A DNA stretch of 64,000 nucleotides, taken from IMG/VR virus record IMGVR_UViG_3300033388_002987, positions 1 through 64,000 of that record, one strand, 5' to 3'. The notes below the pieces were generated by a model that saw only the letters and a program-made list of their open reading frames with translations, searched no databases and was not told where the DNA came from. Origin of the DNA: a virus. Shown piece after piece: positions 1 through 8,464 of the stretch. The translations under genes were made by a program, and so were the position numbers. The number at the start of each line of letters is the position of its first letter. Position 1 is the stretch's first letter.

Positions 1-587
1 TCAATAGTGCTACCATTACTAGTACCATCTCCACCTATCATAGTAGCTAGTAAACCTTCGTCACCAATAGTTTCGTCTACATAACCACCAATAGTAGTTG
101 GATAATTAGTAGTATTAAATAAACTACCAGATACATTAATTTCGTAGTCTGTATCATTTTGAGTAGCCTGATTTATTACTGTGAAAGTATGTGGTAAAGA
201 AACTGCATCAGTATGAGAAGGTTCTCTAACAGAAATATAAACAGTATGCCCAGGCTCATCAGCGGCAACCTCACCAGCTGATACAGTGATAGTACCACCC
301 ACTCTACCAGCTGTACCATTACTAGTTATTGGCTCTCCCCAGATAGCATCTGCCGTGTAACTAGTGTAGTTATCAATAGGAACAACTAACGGTGTATTCT
401 CAAGTACTGTTGTGCCGGCTGCAGGATCTAGTATAGGAATAATAGTAGTATTCCCAATAGATATTACATTACCACTGGCATCTTTAGTAAATAAAGTCCT
501 ATCAGTAAGATTAATAGCAATCTCTGCTTTGTCTAGTTCAGAAGCCTGCGGCTTCAGTCCTGTAGTTTCTAAATGATTATGTGTCAT
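1..587 (-). CDS. Fibre- or collar-like structural protein, 3' end outside window
   Basis: An open frame runs from ATG at 587 to the window edge; the C-terminus is missing. The N-terminus has the layout often seen in phage fibre and decoration proteins (a Pro, then Leu-x-x-GlyGlu/AlaGlu-IleAlaIleAsn, then LeuPheThrLysAsp and a Gly-Asn-Val-Ile pair). Further in it is rich in Thr, Gly and Val in beta-type patterns, as in Ig-like or adhesin modules. Its ATG overlaps the stop of the 587-2287 gene (TAATG), so the two are translationally coupled. The virion role is inferred from composition and position in the late block. Confidence 0.6.
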   Translation of the reverse strand, partial: MTHNHLETTGLKPQASELDKAEIAINLTDRTLFTKDASGNVISIGNTTIIPILDPAAGTTVLENTPLVVPIDNYTSYTADAIWGEPITSNGTAGRVGGTITVSAGEVAADEPGHTVYISVREPSHTDAVSLPHTFTVINQATQNDTDYEINVSGSLFNTTNYPTTIGGYVDETIGDEGLLATMIGGDGTSNGSTI

Positions 588-2287
588 TATACTGGTTCTC
601 CTGTAAGTAATAATCCGGTAACACTAGCCACTAAAGTGTCTAGGTTTACATCTTGTGTTGCTGTTATATGTTGTAATGTTACTAGCTCTGCATTAGTTAA
701 GTGGTTATGCTCACCAGGAGCTCCACCAGTAATTCCGGATAAATTCTCATGATCTCCAGTACCACCACTGCTAAATGTATTTAAGGATGCATCTGTATTA
801 TCTATCTTAATGATAACTGCCCCACCTTCTTGTGTAATAACTCTACCAAGTAGAACACCATGTCCTGCTAAAGATGCTGGGAGTGTTGGAGGCAGATCAT
901 CTAAAGCCTCAGCCTCAGTTGCAAACTCAGCTGTACCATATATACCTACAATCTCAGCAGCCTCACCAACTCTAAAGTAAATCCAAGATATTGTAAACCA
1001 CCCAACAGTTAATGCGATTAAATCTGTACCATTATCATACTGGGTATTGTTAATTGCTGTAAGAGTACCCGTCGTAAGTACACCACTAACATTCCTATAA
1101 AAAGGCATAACAGTGGCTGAGTTCCATGCTGCACCACCATACTCTTTTAATTGAAAGAAGTAACTTGGAGCAGATACATCTATCTCAAGACCAGTACCTG
1201 CTGAAATAATCCCACCGCCTTTACGAATAAATGGGCTAGTGTAGAACTCTCTAACTTGCTCCTTACCAGTTCTATTTACATTTTGTGCCCTAATATCAAT
1301 AATTGATAATGTATTACCTTCTCTAGTAATAGAGTATGCCGCAACTTTATCTCTCATGTTAACAATAGCTGGAGTAGTAGTAGCTGCCCATGTAATAGTT
1401 ACACCATCATTATAATCTATATATATAGTGCTAGTAGCATTATCCGATACAGCTAATGCAGTTGCAGTAGGTACCTCGGCTACAAATAACTCACCATTAC
1501 CCTCAGTATCTGTATTAGCCCTAATAAATGCTTCACCTGTAGTAATGTCAACTGTACCATCCAAATTATCAGTAAGCGCACAGCCAACCATGATACCAGA
1601 TGTGTAAGTATGATTATAAACTTCTTTTAAGGTAGGTATTGTAACAGGATTGCCTATAAGGCTTGTATTAGTAACCTCTGCTAATGTAATAGGGTTGTCT
1701 TGCCAAGTAGTTCCATTAAAATATCTAGTCTTATTAAGACTTGTATCGAAGTACATATCACCAGTTACCATAGCATCACCAGAAACTCTGGTAGTAGGCT
1801 CAACAGCAGAAGCTCCGTAGTAAACATCTGCAAAGTTAGTAACATCATTTATATTCGTAGCAATAGTAGTAATAGCATTAATCTCCGCAATAAGAACATC
1901 AAATGCTGCCTTATCTGCGTACAGTGAATCAAGTGTAGCTTTATCAGTATACAAGCTGTCGAGCGTAGCTTTATCAGCAAAGATTGAATCCAGTACACTC
2001 TTAGAATTATATATAGATTGTAACTGAACTCTATCATTGTAGATACTACCTAGTTCAACCGTCATTGCACCAAGTGCAGCCAGTTCATCCGTCATTGGGA
2101 TTAGTGGCCCTGATAGATTATACATTTCTTTAATAGATCCGTATATACCAGCTCCAAGCCTTACTGTCTCATTATCTTCGTCTGTTAGTTTAGCAATAAT
2201 ATCAAAGTATATACCATCTGTATACTCTGCTTCAGGTGCCCCTGTCCCACGTATTTCTCTAAGTACTTTTAGTAAGTCACTAGCCAT
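587..2287 (-). CDS. Tail fibre-like structural protein with decapeptide repeats
   Basis: 566 residues; the start at 2287 has a good TAGGAG site. Residues 81-130 are five copies of a 10-residue repeat (S-[I/L]-[Y/F]-x-D-K-x-x-L-D), suggesting a fibrous or coiled segment. About residues 170-200 follow the phage-fibre pattern Gly-Asp-Met-Tyr-Phe-Asp ... Tyr-Phe-Asn-Gly-Thr-Trp. The C-terminal part is beta-rich, with a Gly/His-rich tail near residues 515-545. It lies in the leftward late block and is coupled to the next fibre-like gene. Probably a virion fibre or appendage; the receptor is unknown. Confidence 0.65.
   Translation of the reverse strand: MASDLLKVLREIRGTGAPEAEYTDGIYFDIIAKLTDEDNETVRLGAGIYGSIKEMYNLSGPLIPMTDELAALGAMTVELGSIYNDRVQLQSIYNSKSVLDSIFADKATLDSLYTDKATLDSLYADKAAFDVLIAEINAITTIATNINDVTNFADVYYGASAVEPTTRVSGDAMVTGDMYFDTSLNKTRYFNGTTWQDNPITLAEVTNTSLIGNPVTIPTLKEVYNHTYTSGIMVGCALTDNLDGTVDITTGEAFIRANTDTEGNGELFVAEVPTATALAVSDNATSTIYIDYNDGVTITWAATTTPAIVNMRDKVAAYSITREGNTLSIIDIRAQNVNRTGKEQVREFYTSPFIRKGGGIISAGTGLEIDVSAPSYFFQLKEYGGAAWNSATVMPFYRNVSGVLTTGTLTAINNTQYDNGTDLIALTVGWFTISWIYFRVGEAAEIVGIYGTAEFATEAEALDDLPPTLPASLAGHGVLLGRVITQEGGAVIIKIDNTDASLNTFSSGGTGDHENLSGITGGAPGEHNHLTNAELVTLQHITATQDVNLDTLVASVTGLLLTGEPV
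1898..2047 (-). repeat. Five tandem 30-bp coding repeats in the fibre gene
   Basis: These repeats encode residues 81-130 of the 587-2287 protein. Units 3-5 are the most alike at protein level (DKATLDSLY-type units), while the DNA has drifted at third positions, so the array is old rather than recently amplified. Confidence 0.75.
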
Positions 2288-2295
2288 CTAATCTC

Positions 2296-2733
2296 CTATG
2301 CTCTTGTTAATGTTTTATTCCACTTATGATTTTCATCATAACTGCGTTCTACTGTTGGATGGTCTAGTTCTTGTATTTCATCTACTAACCATTTGTCAAG
2401 TTTTAATATAGCAACTAGTAAATCTCCACTCTTAGAAGTACCGTCAACCCACTCATTATAATCTGTATAAAACTGTAACTCTACTTTACCAAAATTTGAT
2501 ACACCATCTTCAATATCACCACTTAACTGCTTACGCATCTCAGTTAAGAAGTGATACGTTATAAACATATCAAAACCATCAGTATTATATTCTTTATAAA
2601 AAGGACTACTCTCTTTGAATAAGTCCTTTGCACCATAAACAGCTGCAGTCTGTATTGATATAACATTCTCTAGGTCACCATACCTAGAAACTGGTTTTAG
2701 TGTACCTCCACCAAGCGCTCCGGCAACGGTCAT
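2296..2733 (-). CDS. Unknown late protein, 145 aa
   Basis: I place the start at ATG 2733, which overlaps the TGA of the upstream gene as ATGA; an ATG at 2742 is less likely. The N-terminus is Gly-rich (AGALGGGTL), and the rest is a mixed helical protein with a conserved-looking Tyr/Asp/Trp-rich middle. I do not recognise the family. Its place between terminase/lysis genes and fibre genes suggests a virion or morphogenesis role. Confidence 0.7.
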   Translation of the reverse strand: MTVAGALGGGTLKPVSRYGDLENVISIQTAAVYGAKDLFKESSPFYKEYNTDGFDMFITYHFLTEMRKQLSGDIEDGVSNFGKVELQFYTDYNEWVDGTSKSGDLLVAILKLDKWLVDEIQELDHPTVERSYDENHKWNKTLTRA

Positions 2734-3182
2734 AGTGTCCACTCAGTAGAACCAGGGTTATAATCAAGATCTCTAATACCAGCCTCGTCAGCTTCCAACT
2801 CCATTTGTTCAAGTATCTCATAAGTCTTAGCATTATAGTCAAGTATAATTCTATCAGCGGCTTTAACATGAATACCACCTTTTTCACTACTAATGTAGCT
2901 AGCTAAATATCTTGCAACTGCAGGTACTAGCTCTTCGTCAATATCAATCTCATCAATGTCATCTTCTGGGAGTATAGGATTACGTATAAGGTAGTCACCT
3001 TGCGATAGTCTAAGAATATCAGCTGTGGTACTAAGTGTCATTAAATGCAGAGAGTCTGCTTTTGTAGCTACTGTAGTAAGTGCATATTTTAAAAGCCCTA
3101 ACAATACATCAGGATCTGCTGGTAAAGCGTTGTCACCAGTAAGTAATCCTTTTGTTAGATTCTGCAACATTTCATAAGTCAA
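2730..3182 (-). CDS. Unknown late protein, 150 aa, TTG start
   Basis: The frame begins at TTG 3182, seven bases after an AAAAGGA site; the first in-frame ATG lies four codons later. The protein is acidic, with an Asp/Glu/Ile-rich run near residues 75-85, and largely helical. It is translationally coupled to the next gene (ATGA). No family is recognised; it is probably a virion or head-completion accessory protein. Confidence 0.65.
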   Translation of the reverse strand: MTYEMLQNLTKGLLTGDNALPADPDVLLGLLKYALTTVATKADSLHLMTLSTTADILRLSQGDYLIRNPILPEDDIDEIDIDEELVPAVARYLASYISSEKGGIHVKAADRIILDYNAKTYEILEQMELEADEAGIRDLDYNPGSTEWTL

Positions 3183-3226
3183 GTCATATCCTTTTAATTA
3201 ATAGTGTAATAATAGTAGGATTCAAT

Positions 3227-3514
3227 TTATTTGTCAACAGGCTTATCAGTAAATTTAGAATTATAAATATCTATCTGCTTTATGTAATACCTCTCTGATT
3301 TCCTTAACATAGTAGCTCCTTGTAGTAGTGTAGGAAGTGACTCACACATTACAGTACCATTAGTATCAGTTATCACAGGTATTGGGGGAACTACTTTAAC
3401 AGTAGCTATAGCAGGACATGTACCTTCTATATAGTAAGGCACTTCAATATACTTGGTGCAGCCACTAATTAATAACACGCTAGTTAGTAGTATTGAAATA
3501 ATTATTTTCTTCAT
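3227..3514 (-). CDS. Outer-membrane spanin lipoprotein (Rz1-like)
   Basis: 95 residues with a lipoprotein signal: Met-Lys-Lys, a hydrophobic stretch, and lipobox Leu-Ile-Ser-Gly-Cys at residues 15-19. The mature part is short and Pro-rich (VVPPIPV), as in o-spanins. It directly follows a single-TM coiled-coil protein (3517-3783) and a holin-like gene, the usual holin/i-spanin/o-spanin order. The role would be fusing inner and outer membranes at lysis. The call rests on architecture and context. Confidence 0.7.
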   Translation of the reverse strand: MKKIIISILLTSVLLISGCTKYIEVPYYIEGTCPAIATVKVVPPIPVITDTNGTVMCESLPTLLQGATMLRKSERYYIKQIDIYNSKFTDKPVDK

Positions 3515-3516
3515 TA

Positions 3517-3783
3517 TTATATATAAAACTTAGAGTCTGGTGAGTACTTTGTTGAAACAGGGCTCTCTGCATCCACTTTTGCCACTCTATTATCTGCAAC
3601 AAATTGTGCAGCTTCTTTTTCATTCTTATTTACCTTAGCGGCAATAGCTTTATCTTTAGCAGCTACTTCAGCTTCTTTTTCAAGATTCTCTATCTTATTA
3701 CCACGAGCTTCAAAGATAGTATATATGATACCAATAACAACAACACACCCTGTAATTAAATACCCTTTAATTGTGCTAAACAT
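3517..3783 (-). CDS. Inner-membrane spanin (Rz-like)
   Basis: One transmembrane segment near residues 5-24 is followed by a charged Lys/Glu/Ala coiled coil (residues 25-70), the i-spanin layout. I place the start at ATG 3783 (88 aa): the AAAGG site is 7 nt upstream of it but only 1 nt from the ATG at 3789. The gene starts inside the holin-like gene and ends 2 bp before the lipoprotein gene, so the three lysis genes are coupled. Confidence 0.65.
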   Translation of the reverse strand: MFSTIKGYLITGCVVVIGIIYTIFEARGNKIENLEKEAEVAAKDKAIAAKVNKNEKEAAQFVADNRVAKVDAESPVSTKYSPDSKFYI

Positions 3784-3991
3784 TGTCATCCTTTGGTGCG
3801 GTTCCGAAGAACCCTATTATAATAGCTCCAAATGTGATTGAAGAAGTACTAAAGATACTATTAGCAGAAGAAGGATCTACTCCAATAAGCAGTAATCCTA
3901 GTGATAGTAGTGGTATAAGCAGTAACGACCCAAACGCAAGATACACCATTCTGTACCTAATTGCTTGTTTCTCATCTAACGATTTTCCCAT
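3776..3991 (-). CDS. Holin-like small membrane protein
   Basis: 71 residues with two hydrophobic segments (about 16-37 and 46-63), a basic N-terminus and an acidic C-terminus. This is the size and topology of a class II holin. An AAAAGGA site precedes the ATG. It heads the spanin pair and follows the terminase, so a lysis role is likely. No endolysin gene is visible in this block. Confidence 0.55.
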   Translation of the reverse strand: MGKSLDEKQAIRYRMVYLAFGSLLLIPLLSLGLLLIGVDPSSANSIFSTSSITFGAIIIGFFGTAPKDDNV

Positions 3992-4038
3992 ATTAATTCC
4001 TTTTTATTTTGGAAGTCTACTATTACTTAACTTAATTG

Positions 4039-5778
4039 TCAAGTGTAGCTTGAATAAGCGGAGTCACCATCATCATCTGAATACGCTGAATCTCCCCATA
4101 TAGAACTCTTACCTCTATTGGCACTATTGTGCTCTGCTGAGGTAAATCCACCAACTGCAACCATCGGGTATAAGATCTCCATCATACCAAGTTGACTAAC
4201 AACATCACAGAAATCATCATGTCCACCAAAGTTCTCCCAAGTAGTATACTTAAGTTGTTTCCTAGCCTCAATCATATCAGGTGTGCTCTCAAGCTCTGTT
4301 GGGAAGTGTATTTTATGATTCTGAAACTGTGGTAACATCATTCTAAAACGTGAATGCTTATTACCACCAGTGGCTTTACTAAGAATACCTTCAGCACCGT
4401 ACTTAGCACCCTTCTGTCTAGCAAACGAGAACCACTCGGTTCTCTTAACCATCATTTCTTTAAGCGCAAAGATATGTGCTTTCTGTTGACCATCTACTTC
4501 AATACCTACCTCAACACTTTTACCATGACTGGACCAGAAATTAACCATTCTGAATAACTCATCGTACTGCTCTCCAATACCCTGACGCTTCACACATAAG
4601 TCTACTAAGTAGAAGTCCTTATTACTATTAACAGCCCATACAGCTAATGCAGAGAAGTCTGACTTAGCTTCGGATGTAGTAGTAAAGTCTGTGGTTATAT
4701 AGATATTGTAAGATTGCATCTCTTTGATAAGGTCTTTTCTACTATACCACTCAATCATATCATCTGATATCATTCTATCCTCGTCAGAGGATATACGGAG
4801 CATACGTTCCTGGTTGAACTCTCTAGTAGCATTAGATGCCACAGCACTTTCGTACTGCTCAATAACAGCATGATAAGGATGCATAGCTGTCCACGCACCT
4901 TTATACTCACTCTCAGGCATGCCTTCATATATCTTCTCACATATAGGTATAGCAACAGGAGTGTACGCACCTTGTGTTAACATCTCAATAACAGGATCTA
5001 AAAGGTGGAATGGTGTAGCAACTGAAAATATCTTACCTTTACCACCACCACGCAATGCATTAATAGCATCTGCGTTAATAGTATTACGTAAACTGCTCAT
5101 AATAGTATCTGAGTATGCAGTATCTGAATTAAGAATAACATCATCAAATATAATATGGTCAGGTCTCTCTGCACCTATATTAGAACGAACCCCACGAATA
5201 CCTCCACCGATACCAATGTATCTACAAAGGAACACTCTATTCTTAACTTTACCAGTACCTTTACGGATAAACTCAGACTCAGTCTCAGTAAACCTCATGC
5301 TCTCAAAGTAATTTTGACAGAATACACTATCTTCACATAAAGACTGAACAGCCTTTGCCATAACTCTACCACCACCTTGTTGTGATGCTGCCACTAATAA
5401 GTGAAACTCAGACTTAACACCGTCTGGAGTAATTCCCTTAATAGCACAGTATACTGGATAAAATGCGGTAACAACCGTTGACTTAGCAATACCCCTTGAT
5501 GCAACAATGCATATACGCTTGACATTAATAGTAATAGTATCTCGCACCTCCTTAGAATAAGGGTAATTATCCCTAGTAATATTTCCGAACATTAAGTCCA
5601 CTAACCAATAATGAAATAATGGTGTATCAAATTCAAAGTCTTCACCTTGAACCATTCGCATAATAGCAAAGAACTCAAGTGAGTCCTCTGAAGGTATGTA
5701 ACCGTTAAATGATAAATCAATAGAATCTAGCGCAGCATCTAAGTCAAACTTCTTAAGATTCTTCTTTATATCACTCAT
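4039..5778 (-). CDS. terL: Large terminase subunit (DNA packaging ATPase/nuclease)
   Basis: 579 residues. The ATPase domain has a deviant Walker A at residues 93-101 (ASRGIAKST) and a Walker B at 208-213 (HIIFDD). The RNase H-like nuclease domain has Asp364 in ITTDF, an acidic IEVD near 427-429 and HDDFCD near 520-525. It packages DNA into proheads as a motor with the small subunit. It overlaps the upstream gene by 8 bp. Among families it resembles the N4 gp68 / Terminase_6 group. The C-terminal 40 residues are Ser/Asp-rich and probably disordered. Confidence 0.93.
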   Translation of the reverse strand: MSDIKKNLKKFDLDAALDSIDLSFNGYIPSEDSLEFFAIMRMVQGEDFEFDTPLFHYWLVDLMFGNITRDNYPYSKEVRDTITINVKRICIVASRGIAKSTVVTAFYPVYCAIKGITPDGVKSEFHLLVAASQQGGGRVMAKAVQSLCEDSVFCQNYFESMRFTETESEFIRKGTGKVKNRVFLCRYIGIGGGIRGVRSNIGAERPDHIIFDDVILNSDTAYSDTIMSSLRNTINADAINALRGGGKGKIFSVATPFHLLDPVIEMLTQGAYTPVAIPICEKIYEGMPESEYKGAWTAMHPYHAVIEQYESAVASNATREFNQERMLRISSDEDRMISDDMIEWYSRKDLIKEMQSYNIYITTDFTTTSEAKSDFSALAVWAVNSNKDFYLVDLCVKRQGIGEQYDELFRMVNFWSSHGKSVEVGIEVDGQQKAHIFALKEMMVKRTEWFSFARQKGAKYGAEGILSKATGGNKHSRFRMMLPQFQNHKIHFPTELESTPDMIEARKQLKYTTWENFGGHDDFCDVVSQLGMMEILYPMVAVGGFTSAEHNSANRGKSSIWGDSAYSDDDGDSAYSSYT

Positions 5779-6556
5779 TATCTTTACCTACATCAGAAAA
5801 GTCAAGCCCTATTTGCTGTACATCAATTATATCCTCACCATCTACAAGACGTTGTCTCTGGTTAGCAACAATACTCTTCAACTGCTCATTCATCTCTGAC
5901 TGCATGCTCATAGCTGCTTCGCCAGGATTAACACTTATACTAAGCTTCTGCTCCTCAGGCTGCTTAGTAAGTACAGCTAACTCTTTAGCGGCAAGATGCT
6001 GCACCATTGGAGATACTTTATCAGCATTCCCGTACTTATCCTTAGTAGTGGTAGTACCATTCATTAATTCAAATTGCTTCTTAACAGCGGCATGGAAATA
6101 AGGAGCGTACTGTAAGTGTACTGGTATCAGCATCTCTTTATCTATTATAGTAACAAGTTTACTACCATTATACATACTTACATGGTTATCTATTTGCTTA
6201 TTACCAGCAGCTAGAGAGTTATACTTCTCAGGGAATACTATAGACCATGATTCTTTATTATCATAATTCCTTTTAAGATTACAGAACTTAATAGCATTTA
6301 TCAAGTCCTTCATACCTACACCTTTCATACCACCAAGGATATGAGTGTAGGACATGAGGTCTTCTTCTAATAACTCTTGTGGAAGGCCAGTATCAGTCTC
6401 CATATTGTTGATTAACTCAACAATCTCCTGTGTAACAACTATATTAGTCTTATTAGGTAGTAAGGCCTTAATCTTATCTATTGTAACAAACTGTCCAGTG
6501 GCAGGCACTATTTTACTAGCTGCTGCATGAGACTCATTTAATAACTTCTTTGACAT
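5771..6556 (-). CDS. Putative small terminase / packaging accessory protein
   Basis: 261 helical residues directly upstream of terL, overlapping it by 8 bp. The C-terminal third is Gln/Glu/Met-rich and coiled-coil-like (around residues 205-245), which would fit oligomerisation. No DNA-binding motif is obvious. The small-terminase role is inferred from position; a scaffold or other head protein is possible. Confidence 0.5.
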   Translation of the reverse strand: MSKKLLNESHAAASKIVPATGQFVTIDKIKALLPNKTNIVVTQEIVELINNMETDTGLPQELLEEDLMSYTHILGGMKGVGMKDLINAIKFCNLKRNYDNKESWSIVFPEKYNSLAAGNKQIDNHVSMYNGSKLVTIIDKEMLIPVHLQYAPYFHAAVKKQFELMNGTTTTKDKYGNADKVSPMVQHLAAKELAVLTKQPEEQKLSISVNPGEAAMSMQSEMNEQLKSIVANQRQRLVDGEDIIDVQQIGLDFSDVGKDNE

Positions 6557-6818
6557 TGGATTCCTTTTATTTTGGGAAGTATAGTGGATAATAGGTTAAA
6601 AAGTCAAGTTATTGAAGTGGTTTGTTATTATATAAGGTTTAAAGTAGAGGCTAGTTAGGCCTCTGGAGAGATAGTTTTATCAATCAAATCAAATTTAAAA
6701 GTGGAGGGTTATTTAGACGCCTCCTATATATACCGATACTTTAAGGTGTATCGATTGACCTAGCGACATTGTACTAGGTTATTATTAATTAAATCTTAAT
6801 GTAAGGTATTTTTTATGG
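6557..6818 (-). other. Gene-free spacer with four strong hairpins
   Basis: No ORF lies between the terminase block and the tRNAs. Four perfect stems occur in a row: 6646-6651/6659-6664 (AGAGGC), 6703-6707/6720-6724 (GGAGG), 6734-6739/6748-6753 (CGATAC) and 6758-6763/6774-6779 (ACCTAG). None has a clear T-run, so they are not classic terminators. They could be processing sites between the tRNA cluster and the terminase messages. Confidence 0.5.
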
Positions 6819-6892
6819 TGGTACGGATATTAAGAATCGAACTTAAGCTACTTGCTCCCAAAGCAAGCGTGATACCACTTCACTATATCCAT
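6819..6892 (-). tRNA. tRNA-Pro (anticodon TGG)
   Basis: Cloverleaf read on the minus strand: acceptor ATGGATA/TATCCGT, D stem GTGA/TCAC, anticodon stem CTTGC/GCAAG with loop TTTGGGA, T arm TTAAG-TTCGATT-CTTAA, discriminator A and an encoded CCA at 6821-6819. Its 5' end directly abuts the CCA of tRNA-Gln. It would read CCA/CCN Pro codons. Confidence 0.92.
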
Positions 6893-6966
6893 TGGATGCT
6901 CTGCTAGGATTCGAACCTAGGTTATCACAGTCAAAGTGTGAGGTCCTGCCGCTAGACGACAGAGCA
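6893..6966 (-). tRNA. tRNA-Gln (anticodon TTG)
   Basis: Acceptor TGCTCTG/CAGAGCA, discriminator T and encoded CCA; anticodon stem TCACA/TGTGA with loop CTTTGAC gives TTG. The T loop is TTCGAAT. It abuts tRNA-Pro without a spacer. Confidence 0.93.
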
Positions 6967-6975
6967 GTATTTAAA

Positions 6976-7052
6976 TGGTGCCCAGAGTAGGAATTGAACC
7001 TACGACCCCTAGCTTTTCAGGCTAATGCTCTTACCGACTGAGCTATCTGGAC
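6976..7052 (-). tRNA. tRNA-Phe (anticodon GAA)
   Basis: Acceptor GTCCAGA/TCTGGGC with one G-U pair, D stem GCTC/GAGC, anticodon loop CTGAAAA giving GAA, T arm GTAGG-TTCAATT-CCTAC, encoded CCA. It abuts tRNA-Asn; nine bases separate it from tRNA-Gln. Confidence 0.93.
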
Positions 7053-7128
7053 TGGCTTCGTATCCTGGGCTCGAACCAGGGACATGCGCATTAACAGTAC
7101 GCCGCTCTACCAACTGAGCTAATACGAA
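7053..7128 (-). tRNA. tRNA-Asn (anticodon GTT)
   Basis: Acceptor TTCGTAT/ATACGAA, discriminator G and encoded CCA; D stem GCTC/GAGC; anticodon loop CTGTTAA giving GTT. It is the first gene of the tRNA run in transcription order. Confidence 0.93.
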
Positions 7129-7401
7129 ATATAATATAGTACTAGGTAGTACTTATACAGTAAGTTTGTTATGAAGAATATCTGTGATTATTTTAAGCCA
7201 CTCTCAGATAAACACCTGAGAAGACTTAAGGAAGTTCTCTAAGGTATCTAGCTGTTGTTAGTCCACTGACTAAAATTAGCATTACTCGGCTGGGGTTGAT
7301 TATTAAACTGATTACAATAAGATGTAGTAGTGTGTATAATCATCGCCGAGTCCTTAAATTTTATTTATGTAGCAGTATAGTATGCTAATCTTAATCTAAC
7401 C
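7129..7401 (-). other. Gene-free spacer with structured stem-loops upstream of the tRNAs
   Basis: No coding frame. A 5-bp stem with an 8-nt loop lies at 7203-7220 (CTCAG/CTGAG). A larger two-part stem-loop covers 7285-7350: outer CTCGGC 7285-7290 with GCCGAG 7345-7350, inner GATTAT 7298-7303 with ATAATC 7336-7341. It could be a small structured RNA or a processing signal ahead of the tRNA cluster. Confidence 0.45.
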
Positions 7402-7440
7402 TTATTTCTTACCTGGTTTCCCTTTTTTCTTACAAGCCAT
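7402..7440 (-). CDS. 12-residue Lys/Gly-rich micropeptide
   Basis: Reads MACKKKGKPGKK then TAA. An AAAGGA site lies 7 nt upstream of the ATG, 18 bp after the stop of the upstream gene. Eight of twelve residues are Lys or Gly. The site and spacing match the real genes around it, but a peptide this short cannot be confirmed from sequence alone. Confidence 0.4.
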   Translation of the reverse strand: MACKKKGKPGKK

Positions 7441-7457
7441 TTTTACATCCTTTCATA

Positions 7458-7820
7458 TTATTCCTTTAACCAAGTAGGGACTAAATAATCCCCTTCTGTT
7501 GCATCTAATATCCCCATTTTAATCTTTAGTAGGAACAACCTTTTATCAATAGACCTGTAGTAAGCTTTCTCTTCAGCCACTATACCACCACGCTTCGCAT
7601 TGAAGGTCTCATTCTGCAGAACAACAACTTGCATCCTTGTAAGTGTAAGATCCATCTCAGCAACATTACTTTTCAAGGCATAATTACTAGCCTCTACTTT
7701 AGTAACGAAGTGATCGGTAATAAAACTACCACCAGTGTACACTAGACTAACTACAAATATAATACTCATAGCAAACTTCTTAATATCATCCATCCTAGTA
7801 GCAATCCACTTAAATGTCAT
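7458..7820 (-). CDS. Single-pass membrane protein with coiled coil, 120 aa
   Basis: One transmembrane segment near residues 16-33 is followed by a helical, coiled-coil-like ectodomain. This looks like an i-spanin or a holin-associated protein, but a better spanin pair exists at 3227-3783. The ATG lies a few bases from the stop of the preceding gene. Function unknown; inner-membrane location inferred. Confidence 0.65.
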   Translation of the reverse strand: MTFKWIATRMDDIKKFAMSIIFVVSLVYTGGSFITDHFVTKVEASNYALKSNVAEMDLTLTRMQVVVLQNETFNAKRGGIVAEEKAYYRSIDKRLFLLKIKMGILDATEGDYLVPTWLKE

Positions 7821-8031
7821 TAGCTATTGCCTTCATTGCAGTACAAAACCTTGCAGTCTTTTCCTCATGCTCCTTATGCACATTAGATATAGCAGTCTCT
7901 ACTTCCATTACATTAAGCATAGATTCTCTAGAAGCTACCTTTAACTCTCTTATAGCAACATCTAAATTCTTTAATGCCTTATCCACATCTACACAATATG
8001 GCCTAGCGTTACATCCAGCACATTTATTCAT
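7810..8031 (-). CDS. Small Cys-containing helical protein, about 73 aa
   Basis: Four Cys lie in the N-terminal Cys-x-x-Cys ... Cys region plus one near the C-terminus, followed by a long amphipathic helix. The start is ATG 8031 or GTG 8034 (both have the AAAGGA site in range). It overlaps both neighbours by a few bases. Family not recognised. Confidence 0.6.
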   Translation of the reverse strand: MNKCAGCNARPYCVDVDKALKNLDVAIRELKVASRESMLNVMEVETAISNVHKEHEEKTARFCTAMKAIANDI

Positions 8032-8464
8032 CACTAAAATCCTTTGTGAAAAGTTCTTCTTCTTTTATATCTGGTGCCACATAAGTATGGTCTGGGACCA
8101 TACCATCTATTACCGCTTCATATGCTTGAACTACATCATCTAAGTGCACACAGAAACACTCAGTAACTCCATCCCACTTATGTGTAGTGGTATACTGACA
8201 GTCTGAAAAGAATCTATGTAATATAGTCTCATATTCAAATACCTTATCAGCAGGTACTTCCCTATCTCTCTTAATCTTAATTTTAGCAGTACATCTAAAC
8301 TTATCAAAAATACTGCTATTAATTTGTAGCATACGTTCTTTTGAATTAGCACCACTTGATTTACCTATTTTAGTAATACGCATACCAGAAGGCAGCTCTA
8401 TATCCATTATATAAAGGCGTTGCTTTTTAGCAGGAGGTTTCCCGCCTACCTTAAGGAATGCCAT
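8024..8464 (-). CDS. GIY-YIG-superfamily (T5orf172-like) domain protein
   Basis: 146 residues. The core reads Tyr-Ile-Met-Asp ... Ile-Thr-Lys-Ile-Gly-Lys-Ser ... Glu-Arg-Met, then an acidic residue in FEYETILHRFF, matching the T5orf172/MUG113 branch of the GIY-YIG fold. A nuclease is possible, but many such phage proteins are uncharacterised. The ATG overlaps the upstream stop as TAATG. Confidence 0.55.
   Translation of the reverse strand: MAFLKVGGKPPAKKQRLYIMDIELPSGMRITKIGKSSGANSKERMLQINSSIFDKFRCTAKIKIKRDREVPADKVFEYETILHRFFSDCQYTTTHKWDGVTECFCVHLDDVVQAYEAVIDGMVPDHTYVAPDIKEEELFTKDFSDE

Noticed and set aside
1700-1927. Plus-strand frame opposite the fibre gene, and similar frames at 3783-4103, 4354-4557, 4919-5311 and 5904-6101
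   Set aside because: Antisense shadows of strongly supported minus-strand genes, with low-complexity Ser/Ile/Thr composition and no ribosome sites.
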